DNA of 64,000 bases from Flavobacterium sp. 11 (GTDB lineage Bacteria > Bacteroidota > Bacteroidia > Flavobacteriales > Flavobacteriaceae): assembly GCF_002754315.1 (NCBI RefSeq), contig NZ_PEFE01000001.1, positions 3,162,001-3,226,000 on the forward strand, given 5' to 3'. Positions 18,466 through 27,788 of the stretch are shown in pieces (the first letter of the stretch is position 1; each line of letters opens with the position of its first letter). The position numbers were made by a program, and so were the translations under genes. The notes under the pieces are model-generated. The model ran no database searches. It was not told where the DNA came from and saw nothing but the letters and a program-made list of their open reading frames with translations.

Positions 18466-18556
18466 TTTGGAGCTGTTTCCCGCTGTTCACTCTAATCTTT
18501 TCTTTTTGGCAGCAAAAAGAAAAGGATTTCTCCCGAAGCTTCGGGATCATCGGGGC
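18466..18556. repeat. Structured intergenic element, possibly a dispersed Flavobacterium repeat
   Basis: Two perfect inverted repeats lie side by side. The first is a 12-bp stem (18497-18508 with 18513-18524, loop GCAG). The second is the 16-bp palindrome TCCCGAAGCTTCGGGA (18531-18546). They are preceded by GGAGCTGTTTCCCGC and followed by ATCGGGGCTAA. I recall similar GAGCTGTTTCCCGC blocks between genes in other Flavobacterium sequences, but that is memory and not a search. Only one copy is visible here, upstream of fumC. Confidence 0.45.
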
Positions 18557-18598
18557 TAAAACGTAATAAACGACATAATTATTTTTAAATAACAAGAA

Positions 18599-19996
18599 AT
18601 GAAATTCAGAATAGAAAAAGACACCATGGGTGAAGTGCAGGTTCCAGCTGATAAATATTGGGGCGCACAAACAGAACGTTCAAGAAACAACTTCAAAATA
18701 GGTCCATCGGCTTCTATGCCAAAAGAAATTATTGAAGGTTTTGCTTATCTTAAAAAAGCAGCGGCTTATGCCAATTGTGATTTAGGTGTTTTGCCAGTCG
18801 AAAAACGCGATGCCATTGGTGCTGTTTGTGATGAAATTCTAGCTGGAAAATTAGATAACGAATTCCCATTGGTGATTTGGCAAACTGGTTCAGGTACACA
18901 AAGTAACATGAACGTGAATGAAGTAGTTGCAAATCGTGCGCAAGTACTAAAAGGATTCAACATTGGCGAAGGCGAGCAATTCATTAAAGCCAATGACGAT
19001 GTAAATAAATCACAATCTTCAAATGATACTTTCCCTACCGGAATGCACATTGCAGCGTATAAAGCAGTTGTAGAAGTTACGATTCCCGGTGTAGAAAAAT
19101 TAAGAGATACACTTCATGCCAAAGCGGTTGAATTCAATAATGTGGTTAAAATAGGTCGTACGCATTTAATGGATGCTACGCCACTTACATTAGGACAGGA
19201 AATTTCAGGATATGTAGCGCAATTGAACTACGGTTTGAAAGCGGTTAAAAATACGTTAGCACACTTATCAGAAGTAGCTTTAGGAGGAACTGCAGTAGGA
19301 ACAGGATTAAATACTCCAGAAGGATATGACGTAAAAGTAGCGGAATATATTGCTGAATTTACAGGACATCCGTTCGTAACTGCCGAAAATAAATTTGAAG
19401 CGCTGGCTGCACACGATGCTATCGTAGAAACACACGGTGCGTTAAAACAACTGGCGGTTTCATTGAATAAAATTGCCAATGATGTGCGTATGTTAGCATC
19501 TGGACCTCGTTCAGGAATTGGAGAAATCCTTATTCCGGAAAATGAGCCAGGATCTTCTATTATGCCAGGAAAAGTAAACCCAACACAGTGTGAAGCATTG
19601 ACTATGGTTTGCGCACAAGTTATGGGGAATGATGTTGCAATCTCTGTTGGAGGAATGCAAGGTCATTATGAATTGAATGTTTTCAAACCATTAATGGCTG
19701 CAAACTTCTTGCAATCAGCCCGTTTATTAGGTGATGCTTGTATGTCTTTTGACGAACATTGCGCACAAGGTATTGAACCTAACTACAAACGTATCAAAGA
19801 ATTGGTTGACAATTCATTGATGTTAGTTACGGCTTTGAATACTAAAATTGGGTACTACAAATCAGCTGAAATTGCTCAAACTGCACACAGAAACGGAACA
19901 ACGCTTAAAGAAGAAGCGGTTCGTTTGGGATATGTAACTCCTGAAGATTTTGATGCTTGGGTTAAACCGGAAGATATGGTTGGAAGCCTTAAATAA
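18599..19996 (+). CDS. fumC: Class II fumarate hydratase
   Basis: Fumarase interconverts fumarate and malate in the TCA cycle. This 465-residue protein has the class II landmarks: [12 protein letters not shown] near the N-terminus, [12 protein letters not shown], the catalytic-histidine region [16 protein letters not shown], and the superfamily signature [11 protein letters not shown] (318-328). The flexible loop supplies the active-site serine. Length matches E. coli FumC. Monocistronic, with a clear terminator downstream. Confidence 0.96.
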   Translation: MKFRIEKDTMGEVQVPADKYWGAQTERSRNNFKIGPSASMPKEIIEGFAYLKKAAAYANCDLGVLPVEKRDAIGAVCDEILAGKLDNEFPLVIWQTGSGTQSNMNVNEVVANRAQVLKGFNIGEGEQFIKANDDVNKSQSSNDTFPTGMHIAAYKAVVEVTIPGVEKLRDTLHAKAVEFNNVVKIGRTHLMDATPLTLGQEISGYVAQLNYGLKAVKNTLAHLSEVALGGTAVGTGLNTPEGYDVKVAEYIAEFTGHPFVTAENKFEALAAHDAIVETHGALKQLAVSLNKIANDVRMLASGPRSGIGEILIPENEPGSSIMPGKVNPTQCEALTMVCAQVMGNDVAISVGGMQGHYELNVFKPLMAANFLQSARLLGDACMSFDEHCAQGIEPNYKRIKELVDNSLMLVTALNTKIGYYKSAEIAQTAHRNGTTLKEEAVRLGYVTPEDFDAWVKPEDMVGSLK

Positions 19997-20030
19997 TTAA
20001 TGATGAATTGTTAATTATTAATGAGTTATA

Positions 20031-20070
20031 AATTAAAAACCCTGCAATATAAGTTGTAGGGTTTTTAATT
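20031..20070. terminator. Bidirectional terminator after fumC
   Basis: AATTAAAAACCCTGCAA (20031-20047) pairs with TTGTAGGGTTTTTAATT (20054-20070) with a single G-T pair. Confidence 0.85.
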
Positions 20071-20175
20071 TAATCTATTTTAAATAATTGAGCTTCTTAG
20101 ATGAACTTACATGACTTATATGGTTTAAATTCATCAAAAAATAAATTAATTTTAGTTTAAAAAACATCCGAAATT

Positions 20176-21183
20176 CTATTTCTTATTAATTGTATCCATT
20201 ACTTCCTTCATGATTCGAATGCTTTTCAATTTATCTTCATGATTAAAAATTGGGCTCGTAATCATCAATTCATCAATTTGCGTATATTCAATAAATTGCT
20301 TCAATTCGGTAACTAATTTTTCTTTGCTTCCTACAAATGAACAAGCAGTCATTTGGTTTACATGAAAATGTTCTTCTTCACGCATAATTCCATCAAGCGA
20401 ATCAACTGGCGGTTGTAACGGCTTTCTATCATTCCGAATCAAATTCAGAAACATTTGAGTTAAACTCGTTGATAATTTTTCTGCTTCTTCATTTGTATCT
20501 GCAGCTATTGCGTTTACACAAGCCATTGTTTTGGGTTGGTCTAAATATTTTGAAGGCTCAAAGTTATCTCGGTAAAATTGAAATGCTTGATACATTTGTT
20601 TCGGCGCAAAATGTCCTGCAAAGGCATACGGCAATCCATTAGCAGCAGCCAAAGCAGCACTATCCATACTAGAGCCTAAAATCCAAATGGGAACATTAGT
20701 CCCTTCTGCAGGAAAAGCACGCACTTTTGCAGTAGCATTATCCTCCGAGAAAAATTCCTGTAGCGCGGCAACATTTTGAGGAAATCGCTGTGATTGTTCG
20801 AAGAAATCTTTCCGAATCGCTTGTGCAGTTAAACCATCCGTTCCTGGTGCTCTTCCTAATCCTAAATCAATCCGATTGGGATATAGTGTTTCAAGTGTAC
20901 CAAATTGTTCCGCAATAATTAACGGGGCATGATTGGGCAACATAATACCACCGGAACCTACACGGATATTCTGGGTTTGACTGGCAATATAACCAATCAA
21001 AACTACCGTAGCAGTACTCGCTACGTGCGCCATATTATGATGTTCGGCTAACCAAAAACGGTTGTAATCTAAACTGTCAGCAAGTTGTGCCAGTGCTTTT
21101 GTTTTTTGTAATGTTTCGCTTGCATTGCTATTTTCGGTAATTATCGCTAATTCAAGTAGGGAAATTGGAATATTTTTAGTCAT
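20176..21183 (-). CDS. LLM class flavin-dependent oxidoreductase
   Basis: A luciferase-like monooxygenase family protein, 335 residues from the start at 21183 (MTKNIPISLLEL). The longer frame would add an 11-residue tail with no homology pattern. The group signature RFWLAEHHNMAHVASTATVVLIGYIA and RVGSGGIMLPNHAPLIIAEQFGTLETLYPNRIDLGLGRAPGTD are those of the FMN-dependent YvbT/YhbW-like group, which uses reduced flavin on unknown substrates. The TIM-barrel length is normal. It is a single gene, convergent with fumC. Confidence 0.88.
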   Translation of the reverse strand: MTKNIPISLLELAIITENSNASETLQKTKALAQLADSLDYNRFWLAEHHNMAHVASTATVVLIGYIASQTQNIRVGSGGIMLPNHAPLIIAEQFGTLETLYPNRIDLGLGRAPGTDGLTAQAIRKDFFEQSQRFPQNVAALQEFFSEDNATAKVRAFPAEGTNVPIWILGSSMDSAALAAANGLPYAFAGHFAPKQMYQAFQFYRDNFEPSKYLDQPKTMACVNAIAADTNEEAEKLSTSLTQMFLNLIRNDRKPLQPPVDSLDGIMREEEHFHVNQMTACSFVGSKEKLVTELKQFIEYTQIDELMITSPIFNHEDKLKSIRIMKEVMDTINKK

Positions 21184-21301
21184 TATAAATTTCAGATTTT
21201 GAACAAAATTAGGCAATTACACAAACTCATTAAATTTTGAGGTGTTAATTGATTTATAATATTTTAAAAAGAAGCAATTTTTTAACCAAGAAAATTTCCA
21301 T

Positions 21302-21330
21302 AAAAAAACCTGCAACTTTACATTGCAGGT
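21302..21330 (-). terminator. Terminator of the minus-strand dehydrogenase gene
   Basis: ACCTGCAA (21308-21315) pairs with TTGCAGGT (21323-21330). Read on the minus strand the stem is followed by seven Ts. Confidence 0.8.
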
Positions 21331-21355
21331 CTATTTATTTTTAAAGAAACGGTAT

Positions 21356-22558
21356 TTATTTCCCGTCGACATAATCTTGTAAATAACTAAATCTTGGAGT
21401 CAGTTTTCCGTTTTCAGTAATTTTGGCTCTTTGTAAGATTCCATCTTTATCTCCATTGAAAAATGCAGGAATTACATGCTCCATAAACATTTCTCCAAAT
21501 CCCTCACTGGCATCTTTTGGCAACTCACAAGGTAAATTATCAACTGCCATCACCACAATTGCTGCAGGATGAAAAACATCAACTTCTTTATCTTCACTTG
21601 GTAAATATCCGTATAATGGTTCCGCAATTGTTGATGATCTGAGCGTGCAGGCTATTGGACCATTAACATCACAGGAAACATCGGCAACAATCTTAATTTT
21701 ACAATCATTAGACTGAAGCATTTCACGGGTCAGAATTACTGGAGCTTCATTGGCATGAAAATGTCCTGTAATATAAATATCAGAGACTTTAGTAAATCGT
21801 TCAAAATCAGAAACGTATTCTTGTGGATTATCATAAAAATCAGTGAAATCCAACACTTGTCCGTCTTTACGTTTGTTGTATTCTAATACATCAATCTGAG
21901 TATAAACGGGTTGTGTATAGTTTTTTGTTAAATAATTTTCAACTGAAACTTCTTTTATTTTTATGGCGTCCAGAATCTCTTTTGCCCCATTCCCTACTTT
22001 TCCTGTTCCAGTAACCACAAATTTTAATGGAGGTAAAACCAATCGTTTTAAATGTGCGATTAAGGCTTCTTTACCGGAAAGTGTTTCCGCTTTTGGCAAT
22101 TTAAACAATTCGAATTTTATTCCAAAAGCTCTTATGCTATTATACGCACCCACAATTCCAGCATAACGTCCAAAACCAATTAACCTGTGGTTATGGGAAT
22201 TTACAATGGTTTCATGGTCGTATAAATCAATGTTTTTTTCTAAAACGGCTTGTAATAATTTTCTATTATAAGGTTGCTTTTTTATGGTATGCGAAAAAAA
22301 GAAATATGCTTTATTAGGAATCAAATTTTCTACTGGAACTTCTTTTACCCCAAATAAAACATCACAATCACTGATATCATTGGTTACTTCAATTCCTAAA
22401 TTTTTATATTGCTCGTCCGTAAAAACCCGAATATCGGAACTTTCTACTTTTATAGAAGCACCTTGATACAGCTGTTTTAATCTGGCCAATTCATCAGGTG
22501 AGAAAATAACTCTTCTGTCAGGCGGGTTTTTTCTTTCTTTTAAAATTCCGAATTTCAT
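21356..22558 (-). CDS. Saccharopine/alanine dehydrogenase-like NAD(P)-dependent oxidoreductase
   Basis: A 400-residue protein with the AlaDH/PNT-type N-terminal domain (MKFGILKERKNPPDRRV) and a Rossmann segment FVVTGTGKVGNGAKEIL that binds NAD(P). The C-terminal part has VADVSCDVNGPIACTLRSSTI and DVFHPAAIVVMAVDNLPCELP, a pattern shared with the lysine-ketoglutarate reductase half of saccharopine metabolism enzymes. The reaction could be saccharopine formation or cleavage; simple alanine dehydrogenase is less likely because the usual AlaDH core motifs are not seen. It stands alone. Confidence 0.75.
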   Translation of the reverse strand: MKFGILKERKNPPDRRVIFSPDELARLKQLYQGASIKVESSDIRVFTDEQYKNLGIEVTNDISDCDVLFGVKEVPVENLIPNKAYFFFSHTIKKQPYNRKLLQAVLEKNIDLYDHETIVNSHNHRLIGFGRYAGIVGAYNSIRAFGIKFELFKLPKAETLSGKEALIAHLKRLVLPPLKFVVTGTGKVGNGAKEILDAIKIKEVSVENYLTKNYTQPVYTQIDVLEYNKRKDGQVLDFTDFYDNPQEYVSDFERFTKVSDIYITGHFHANEAPVILTREMLQSNDCKIKIVADVSCDVNGPIACTLRSSTIAEPLYGYLPSEDKEVDVFHPAAIVVMAVDNLPCELPKDASEGFGEMFMEHVIPAFFNGDKDGILQRAKITENGKLTPRFSYLQDYVDGK

Positions 22559-22808
22559 ATTTTTTTATGCTTTTGATTTGTTTTTATTATAACTTTATTT
22601 GTTTTATTTGTTACAAATATAACAATTTAAACGAAATTCAATTTATTTTTTTCATAAAAAAAACCATCAAGAAACTACTATAAGCTGATGTACAAAATAA
22701 TACAAAAATTGCTCTTCTTTGTTACTGATAAAATAGTGTTAAGGTTTCAAAAAAACAACGTCTCAAAAGACATTGATTCTATATATTTGCCTTTCTAGCA
22801 CCACAGAA

Positions 22809-24008
22809 ATGAATTTTATAAAAAAAACAAATATACTACATATATTCCTCCTCTTTTTGGTTTTAAGCTCTTGCAATAAGGAGAAAAAGAAAATAGAATT
22901 AAGTGATGCTCAACTCCCAAAGAGTACATTACCTAAGATGAAGCCGTTACGCAAACCTGAGACAAAATTAACTGCCGAATACATCAATTCAAAAAAGATT
23001 TCCATTGACTCTTTTTATAAAAAAAACTGGCCCAACAATAGTGCAAACGGAAGTTTTCTGGTTGCTAAAAATGGTCAAATTATTTATGAAAAATATGAAG
23101 GTTATTCCAATTTTAGAGATAAAACATTAATTACTAAATCTACTCCGCTCCACATAGCGTCTGTGAGTAAAGTAATTACGGCAACGGCTATTTTAAAACT
23201 AATAAATGCAAAAAGACTTGACTTAGATCAAAAGGTGAATACTATCTTGAAAGAGTTTCCGTATCCTGATGTTACGATACAAACCTTGTTGAATCACAGA
23301 AGTGGTATGCGTAATTATGCTTATTTTACGGATCGTGATAAAACCATCTGGGATAGACACAACATACTTACCAATCAAGATATCCTGACTATCATGGCAA
23401 CAAAGGATATTGGCTTAGAATTCAAAACAGACACTCGTTTTAGTTATTGCAATACTAATTATGCCATGTTGGCATTAATAATTGAAAAAATCACAAAACT
23501 TCCTTACAAAGATGCCATGAAACAAATCATTTTTGAACCATTAGGTATGAAAAACACCTATGTTTTTGATTATGAAAGAGATAAAGATACCGCCGTTACT
23601 TCTTACAAAGGCAATAAAGTCGAAATTGGAAAGGACTACTTAGATGCGATTTATGGAGATAAGAATATCTACTCTACACCTCGTGATTTATTAAAATTTG
23701 ACAGAGCCAGAAACAGTTCAGCTTTCCTAACACCAAAATTGTTAAGTCTAGTATATAAAGGATACAGCAATGAACGCAAAGGCACTAAAAACTATGGTTT
23801 AGGCATAAGAATGGTCAATTGGGAGACCGGACAAAACTTTTATTTTCATAACGGTTGGTGGCATGGCAACACTTCCTCTTACATTACCTTGAGAAAAGAA
23901 AGCGTTACCATTATTGCGTTATCCAATAAATTTACCCGAAAAACATATGATGTTAGGAAGTTAGCCGTTTTATTTGGGGACTATCCGTTCAAATTAAAAG
24001 ACGAATAA
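22809..24008 (+). CDS. Serine hydrolase lipoprotein of the beta-lactamase/PBP4-like family
   Basis: The start at 22809 gives 399 residues with a lipoprotein signal (lipobox LSSC, Cys22). A -7 element TATATTTG at 22782-22789 lies inside the longer frame that begins at 22773, which argues for this start. The catalytic SxxK is SVSK (118-121), followed by the YxN motif in FSYCNTNYAML and a KTG-like HNGWWHGNT box. Class C beta-lactamase-like esterases and D-peptidases share this plan; antibiotic hydrolysis should not be assumed. It would act at the periplasmic side of a membrane. Confidence 0.85.
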   Translation: MNFIKKTNILHIFLLFLVLSSCNKEKKKIELSDAQLPKSTLPKMKPLRKPETKLTAEYINSKKISIDSFYKKNWPNNSANGSFLVAKNGQIIYEKYEGYSNFRDKTLITKSTPLHIASVSKVITATAILKLINAKRLDLDQKVNTILKEFPYPDVTIQTLLNHRSGMRNYAYFTDRDKTIWDRHNILTNQDILTIMATKDIGLEFKTDTRFSYCNTNYAMLALIIEKITKLPYKDAMKQIIFEPLGMKNTYVFDYERDKDTAVTSYKGNKVEIGKDYLDAIYGDKNIYSTPRDLLKFDRARNSSAFLTPKLLSLVYKGYSNERKGTKNYGLGIRMVNWETGQNFYFHNGWWHGNTSSYITLRKESVTIIALSNKFTRKTYDVRKLAVLFGDYPFKLKDE

Positions 24009-24118
24009 AAAAAGGAATGATTTTTGAAATAGAGTTGGAAGTTTAGCACTACTAATTCAAGTTTAAAAGTGTACATTTGCAAACTCAAAATTCAAATTTT
24101 GGATTTTGAAATAAAAAA

Positions 24119-24512
24119 GGGGTCGACTGGTTTTGACAGCGAGTCGAATTGAGAAGTAAGCACGTCGAGCATTGAGACCTTGCTCGTAAATATAAGATCT
24201 TACAATTTTACACGGCGAAAATAACTACGCTTTAGCTGCATAATCCGAATTATAGTACGATTAAGCCACGTTCCTATCAGATAGGAAAGCTGGATTCTCC
24301 TTGAAAGCCTTGGTTTGTGGCGGTCAATTTAGGGGAACCGTAAAAATAAACCTAGATTTCCATAAGCTTCGGGTGGATTTCGAAATTAAGAAGATAAGTA
24401 TTGTGTGGCTGTTTCTGGCCTAGCACACTATCGAAAACCTAATCAGGAAATAAACGCGTAGAAAGCTTTTTAGTTGCTTGTTTGGACCCGGGTTCGATTC
24501 CCGGCGACTCCA
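24119..24512 (+). ncRNA. ssrA: Transfer-messenger RNA
   Basis: The 5' end GGGGTCG pairs with CGACTCC at the 3' end to form the tRNA-like acceptor stem, and the T-arm GGGTTCGATTCCC is intact. The tag reading frame is GGC GAA AAT AAC TAC GCT TTA GCT GCA TAA, encoding GENNYALAA, the tag form known from Flavobacteria. A -7 promoter element TACATTTG lies at 24072-24079, so a short leader is removed by processing. CCA is not fully encoded. The 3' end is the attachment site of the island that follows and is kept intact by the insertion. Confidence 0.95.
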
Positions 24513-24513
24513 C
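24497..24513 (+). repeat. attL core, end of tmRNA
   Basis: ATTCCCGGCGACTCCAC forms the last part of the T-arm and the acceptor stem of tmRNA and recurs exactly at 40669-40685. Confidence 0.92.
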
Positions 24514-24516
24514 TTT

Positions 24517-24560
24517 AAAAATCCGTAATCACTTTTTATATAAGAGATTACGGTTTTTTT
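24517..24560 (+). terminator. Island-supplied terminator for tmRNA
   Basis: CCGTAATC (24523-24530) pairs with GATTACGG (24546-24553) followed by a T tract. It replaces the native terminator, which was moved to the far side of the island at 40688. Confidence 0.75.
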
Positions 24561-24569
24561 TATTCCATT

Positions 24570-24593
24570 TTCCCAACATTTTCCCAGCAATAT
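24570..24593 (+). repeat. Left subterminal repeat, candidate integrase arm site
   Basis: A 24-base sequence containing TTCCCAACAT and TTCCCAGCA in tandem. It matches 21 of 24 bases of 40514-40537 near the right end in the same orientation. Paired subterminal direct repeats of this kind often bind the N-terminal domain of tyrosine integrases. Confidence 0.5.
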
Positions 24594-24659
24594 TAAAATT
24601 TATCTACAAAAGAATACAATCCTTTCTTAGTGCTTCTAGCTTGCAAATTCCATTCTTGA

Positions 24660-25387
24660 TACTTTGGTAGCATTTCACAGAAAAAATCATTATCCTGATA
24701 GAGATTTTTCCAAAAGAAAAAAAAGAAAAAAAGAAAGCTCTACAAATTGAGGTAATGATGAACGAAAATGGAGGGAAGAATGACCGACTGAAAGTGAAGA
24801 ATGAACTCTAAATTTGCTTGGATTTTTTATCTTAATTCAAAATAATGTCGTTTGGAATAACACCCCCAAGCACCGCAATAAAAAATGGAATTTTTATGCA
24901 ATTTTTTATGAGGAGCGATGTGGCGGTGTTGCGGCAAATGACCAGCAGCCTCAGGATGGGAACTGAACGTAGTTTACGGAGTGAAGTGAAATACTGAGAG
25001 CGTTAGACGTTGGGAAAAAATAAAAAGCAGCGAAGCGTTCCTAGATTTAATGCAAAGTGATAACGGAGCAACCCAACTGCTGGTCATAAGAGCAACCGCT
25101 GAATTAACAAGGAGCGACAGACATAGCACTGCTGAATTGAATGTAACGTAGTTTACGGAGTGTAATGAAATGAAGCTGTGTTGTGGATGTAGTAGCTCCT
25201 ACGAACGAAGGAAGTGATTGTGTGAAATGATGAACGAACAGCTTAAAATAGCAACTGCTTATTTTCAAGCTGTTGTTATTTTAGTGCTGTGAAGTGACTT
25301 TGGAATGGAAGGAAGAATGACTGACTGGAAAAGCATCATGTAACAAAATGAACGACCAAAGTGAGACCGCTTGATTGCCCTTGATTT
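24660..25387. other. Repeat-rich non-coding block, possible transfer or replication region
   Basis: No frame here looks coding, and base composition is visibly richer in G and C than the neighbours. It contains an exact 18-base direct repeat AACGTAGTTTACGGAGTG (24966-24983 and 25145-25162), an exact 11-base inverted repeat ATGACCAGCAG/CTGCTGGTCAT (24938-24948 and 25077-25087), and a longer imperfect direct repeat around GGAAGAATGACYGACTG (24767-24793 and 25304-25331). It could be an oriT-like or single-strand origin region, or the remains of a larger one. Confidence 0.5.
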
Positions 25388-26035
25388 CTAATCAATTAGC
25401 TCTTTTTTAAGCTTTTCAAATTGCTGTTCTGTAATTACGTTACTCTCTTTAAGCATTTGAATTTTTTCAAGTGAAGAGATTATTTTATCTACAGCATAAG
25501 ATTCTTTTTTAACTATAGTATTATCATTCTTTTCAACTTTTTCTGTTATCGAATTATTCTTTTTATTTGTAAATAAAAAAATAAAAGCACCTACTATAGC
25601 TAAAATTAAAATTATTCTGATTGCTATAAGACTATAATTATCTGTAGCCTTTTCATTTGAGATATTTTGTTCGTTTGCAATGCTTTCAGCCTCAGCTAAA
25701 CTTATTGAAATACTCCCTCCCATTTTTCTACCATCTCCTTCTCTCTGTAGAAGGGATTTTTCCAATTCAGCAAGCGATGTTCCTTTATTACCATAATCTC
25801 CAGTGTTACTTTCATTGATATTAGGTTTAGAAATATCTAAGTTCTTATAAGTTACATTAGGTAAAGGGCTGGGAGTTCTTGGTGGTTCATATCCTCCAAA
25901 TTGTTTTTCAAGTGCTAATCTATCTAATAATGGCTCTTGAATTGTGCTGTTTTCAATACTATCTTCATTGTCTTGAGCAAAAATTGGCTGTACAAAAAAA
26001 GTAATTGTAACTACGAGAAAAATAATTGTTTTCAT
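25388..26035 (-). CDS. Membrane protein with C-terminal SHOCT-like segment
   Basis: From the start at 26035 the protein has 215 residues: a signal peptide ending QPIFAQ (about residue 20), a disordered Pro/Asn-rich stretch, one transmembrane helix (about 132-153, IAIRIILILAIVGAFIFLF), and a C-terminal motif LEKIQMLKESNVITEQQFEKLKKELID. That last part matches the SHOCT pattern of a short helical pair ending proteins of many kinds. Function unknown. Location in the island between the non-coding block and the XRE regulator suggests an accessory role. Confidence 0.65.
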   Translation of the reverse strand: MKTIIFLVVTITFFVQPIFAQDNEDSIENSTIQEPLLDRLALEKQFGGYEPPRTPSPLPNVTYKNLDISKPNINESNTGDYGNKGTSLAELEKSLLQREGDGRKMGGSISISLAEAESIANEQNISNEKATDNYSLIAIRIILILAIVGAFIFLFTNKKNNSITEKVEKNDNTIVKKESYAVDKIISSLEKIQMLKESNVITEQQFEKLKKELID

Positions 26036-26402
26036 ACTAAATATACTCATTAATAATGGACTTAATATTTTCAAACTTAATCTAGATTTCTAATTATAAT
26101 TTTAAATTAATTATTTAACTATAGGGGGAAGCATCGGTGGTAAAAAAAACGTCAGGGGGCTTCCACTGGGAGTAAACCCCACTTTCATTCACAAATTAGA
26201 TAATAAAAAAAATTATAATCATAAAAAATAATTTATTTTATTATTTTAAAATTCAAATCAAAAGTACCGCCTCTATTTTATTTAGATTTACGGATTTCCT
26301 CATTTGGTGAAAATATTTTTTTTACAAATATATAAAAACAGTTGAATACAACCTGATTAATACAATCCTATTTATTTAATCAGACGAAAGTAATTTTCCA
26401 AT
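26036..26402. other. Intergenic region with a G-rich structured block
   Basis: Divergent region between the SHOCT-like gene and the XRE gene. Very AT-rich except for 26124-26180, where GGGAAGC (26126-26132) can pair with GCTTCC (26159-26164) and GGG/CCCC runs follow. No coding frame is seen. It probably holds the promoters of both genes. Confidence 0.4.
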
Positions 26403-26639
26403 ATGGAAAAAAGAGTTCGAAAATCAGAAATGAGTCAAGACATTATACTTTTAGGTAAGCGTATTGAGGAGATTATTAAAGAAAAAGGATTGAAGACCAG
26501 AGAGGTGGCACATGATGCGGATATGGACGTTGAGAATTTAAGAAAATACATTAAAGGAAAACAGGAGATGAAAATTACAACAATGTTAAAAATCGCAAAG
26601 TCATTAAATGTATCTGTAGAGGAACTTTTTAATTTCTAA
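26403..26639 (+). CDS. XRE/Cro-type helix-turn-helix regulator
   Basis: A 78-residue protein that is almost entirely an HTH_3 domain: IEEIIKEKGLKTREVAHDADMDVENLRKYIKGKQEMKITTMLKIAKSLNVSVEELFNF. Such proteins act as DNA-binding repressors. It is the only plus-strand gene in the island. A role in controlling the island or the neighbouring defence genes is inference. Confidence 0.85.
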   Translation: MEKRVRKSEMSQDIILLGKRIEEIIKEKGLKTREVAHDADMDVENLRKYIKGKQEMKITTMLKIAKSLNVSVEELFNF

Positions 26640-26874
26640 AAACAAAATAACAGTTTAAGTTATAAAATTAGTTTTTACCTATTACAGTACTTATTGCTAT
26701 ATTAATATATTGACACCTACATTTTGTTTTTTTCTCAAAAGATGTAATTTACAGTTATGGAGGATACTGCTGTTTTTTTGTGTATGGAATTAATTTACAA
26801 TTTAATTGATTGCCCGTGATACTTAATGGGAAAATGAAGAACATTTATCAGAAAATCTTCTACTTATAGATTTA

Positions 26875-27746
26875 CTAAAAAAAGGAAGTTTCAGAAATTA
26901 TGCCGTTTTTTACATATATATACTCCATAAATCCCAATTTATACTTTCCGTTTGGAGCCGGATTATTATTTAACAAAACACTATCTCCAGTAAAAGTGAC
27001 CAGTTTATTTTTCCGGTCGAGATTCAAAACTCCTTTTGATGTTTTATAAGTATATCTCCAAAAAAGCTCTTTAATTTTAGAATCTATTATTTGGTACACA
27101 AGTAATTCATCATTTAAACCATCCTGAGCGAAATATAGACCATCGGGTACATTTTTATTATTTAAGAGTGCAGCCATACCAACTTCCGTATGATTTAATC
27201 CATTTCTATTTATGCTTAAAATATTACCAGTTGTTAATTTTTTATCAAAAAACATATTCCTATCAGTCGTATTACTAGGATTGATGATATTGAAATTCAA
27301 TGAAGAGAGGTATTTTGCTACATCTAAATCAGGAATAATATTTTCATTAGCCAAAATAAATAAATCATCTTTTGCACCATCTATTTTTAATATCATTACT
27401 GATTCATCAAAGAATGACTGCTTGAGAAATATTTTATCTATCAACCGATCTATAAAAATTAAATTTGCTTCGGAAAGATATTTCCATTTACCTATCTCAA
27501 CTTTTCCGTTGAATGACATAAACAAATCACCATCGGGATTAAAAATATATTTATGATAATTCCCATTAATATCGATATGAACCCAAGGTTTATTAACATA
27601 TTTTTCTGTGCGACTTAAGCTCTCACTATGAACCGTTATTTTATTTAAATAATCTTTTATTATTTAAACCATAGCCCTTATTAGTTTTGAAATTTAATGC
27701 CTTTAATAAGACGATCATCTATTTCACGATATTTCTGTGAATTCAT
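26875..27746 (-). pseudogene. Decayed gene of unknown function
   Basis: The main frame runs from 27663 to the stop at 26875 and has an ATG at 27525. The 46 codons before that ATG look coding (for example VHIDINGNYHKYIFNPDGDLF) but begin directly after a stop with no start codon. Further upstream, 27746-27681 encodes MNSQKYREIDDRLIKGIKF in another frame, and the third frame reads NKGYGLNNK between them. Two frameshifts in A-rich runs would join all three into one protein of about 290 residues. I recognise no domain. A shortened protein from 27525 could still be made. Confidence 0.5.
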
Positions 27747-27788
27747 ACTTAACAATGTAAGTACATTATAACTTTTAAAAATATGTTT

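Noticed and set aside
18428..18670. Minus-strand 80-codon ORF across the fumC start
   Set aside because: It runs through perfect inverted repeats and the fumC coding region in antisense; composition is not protein-like.
22809..24008. Antibiotic-resistance beta-lactamase
   Set aside because: It shares the SxxK/YxN fold but is a lipoprotein of the broad serine hydrolase group, with no feature that shows antibiotic hydrolysis.
24482..24670. Plus-strand 62-codon ORF spanning attL
   Set aside because: It begins inside the tmRNA acceptor region and crosses the terminator; not a plausible protein gene.
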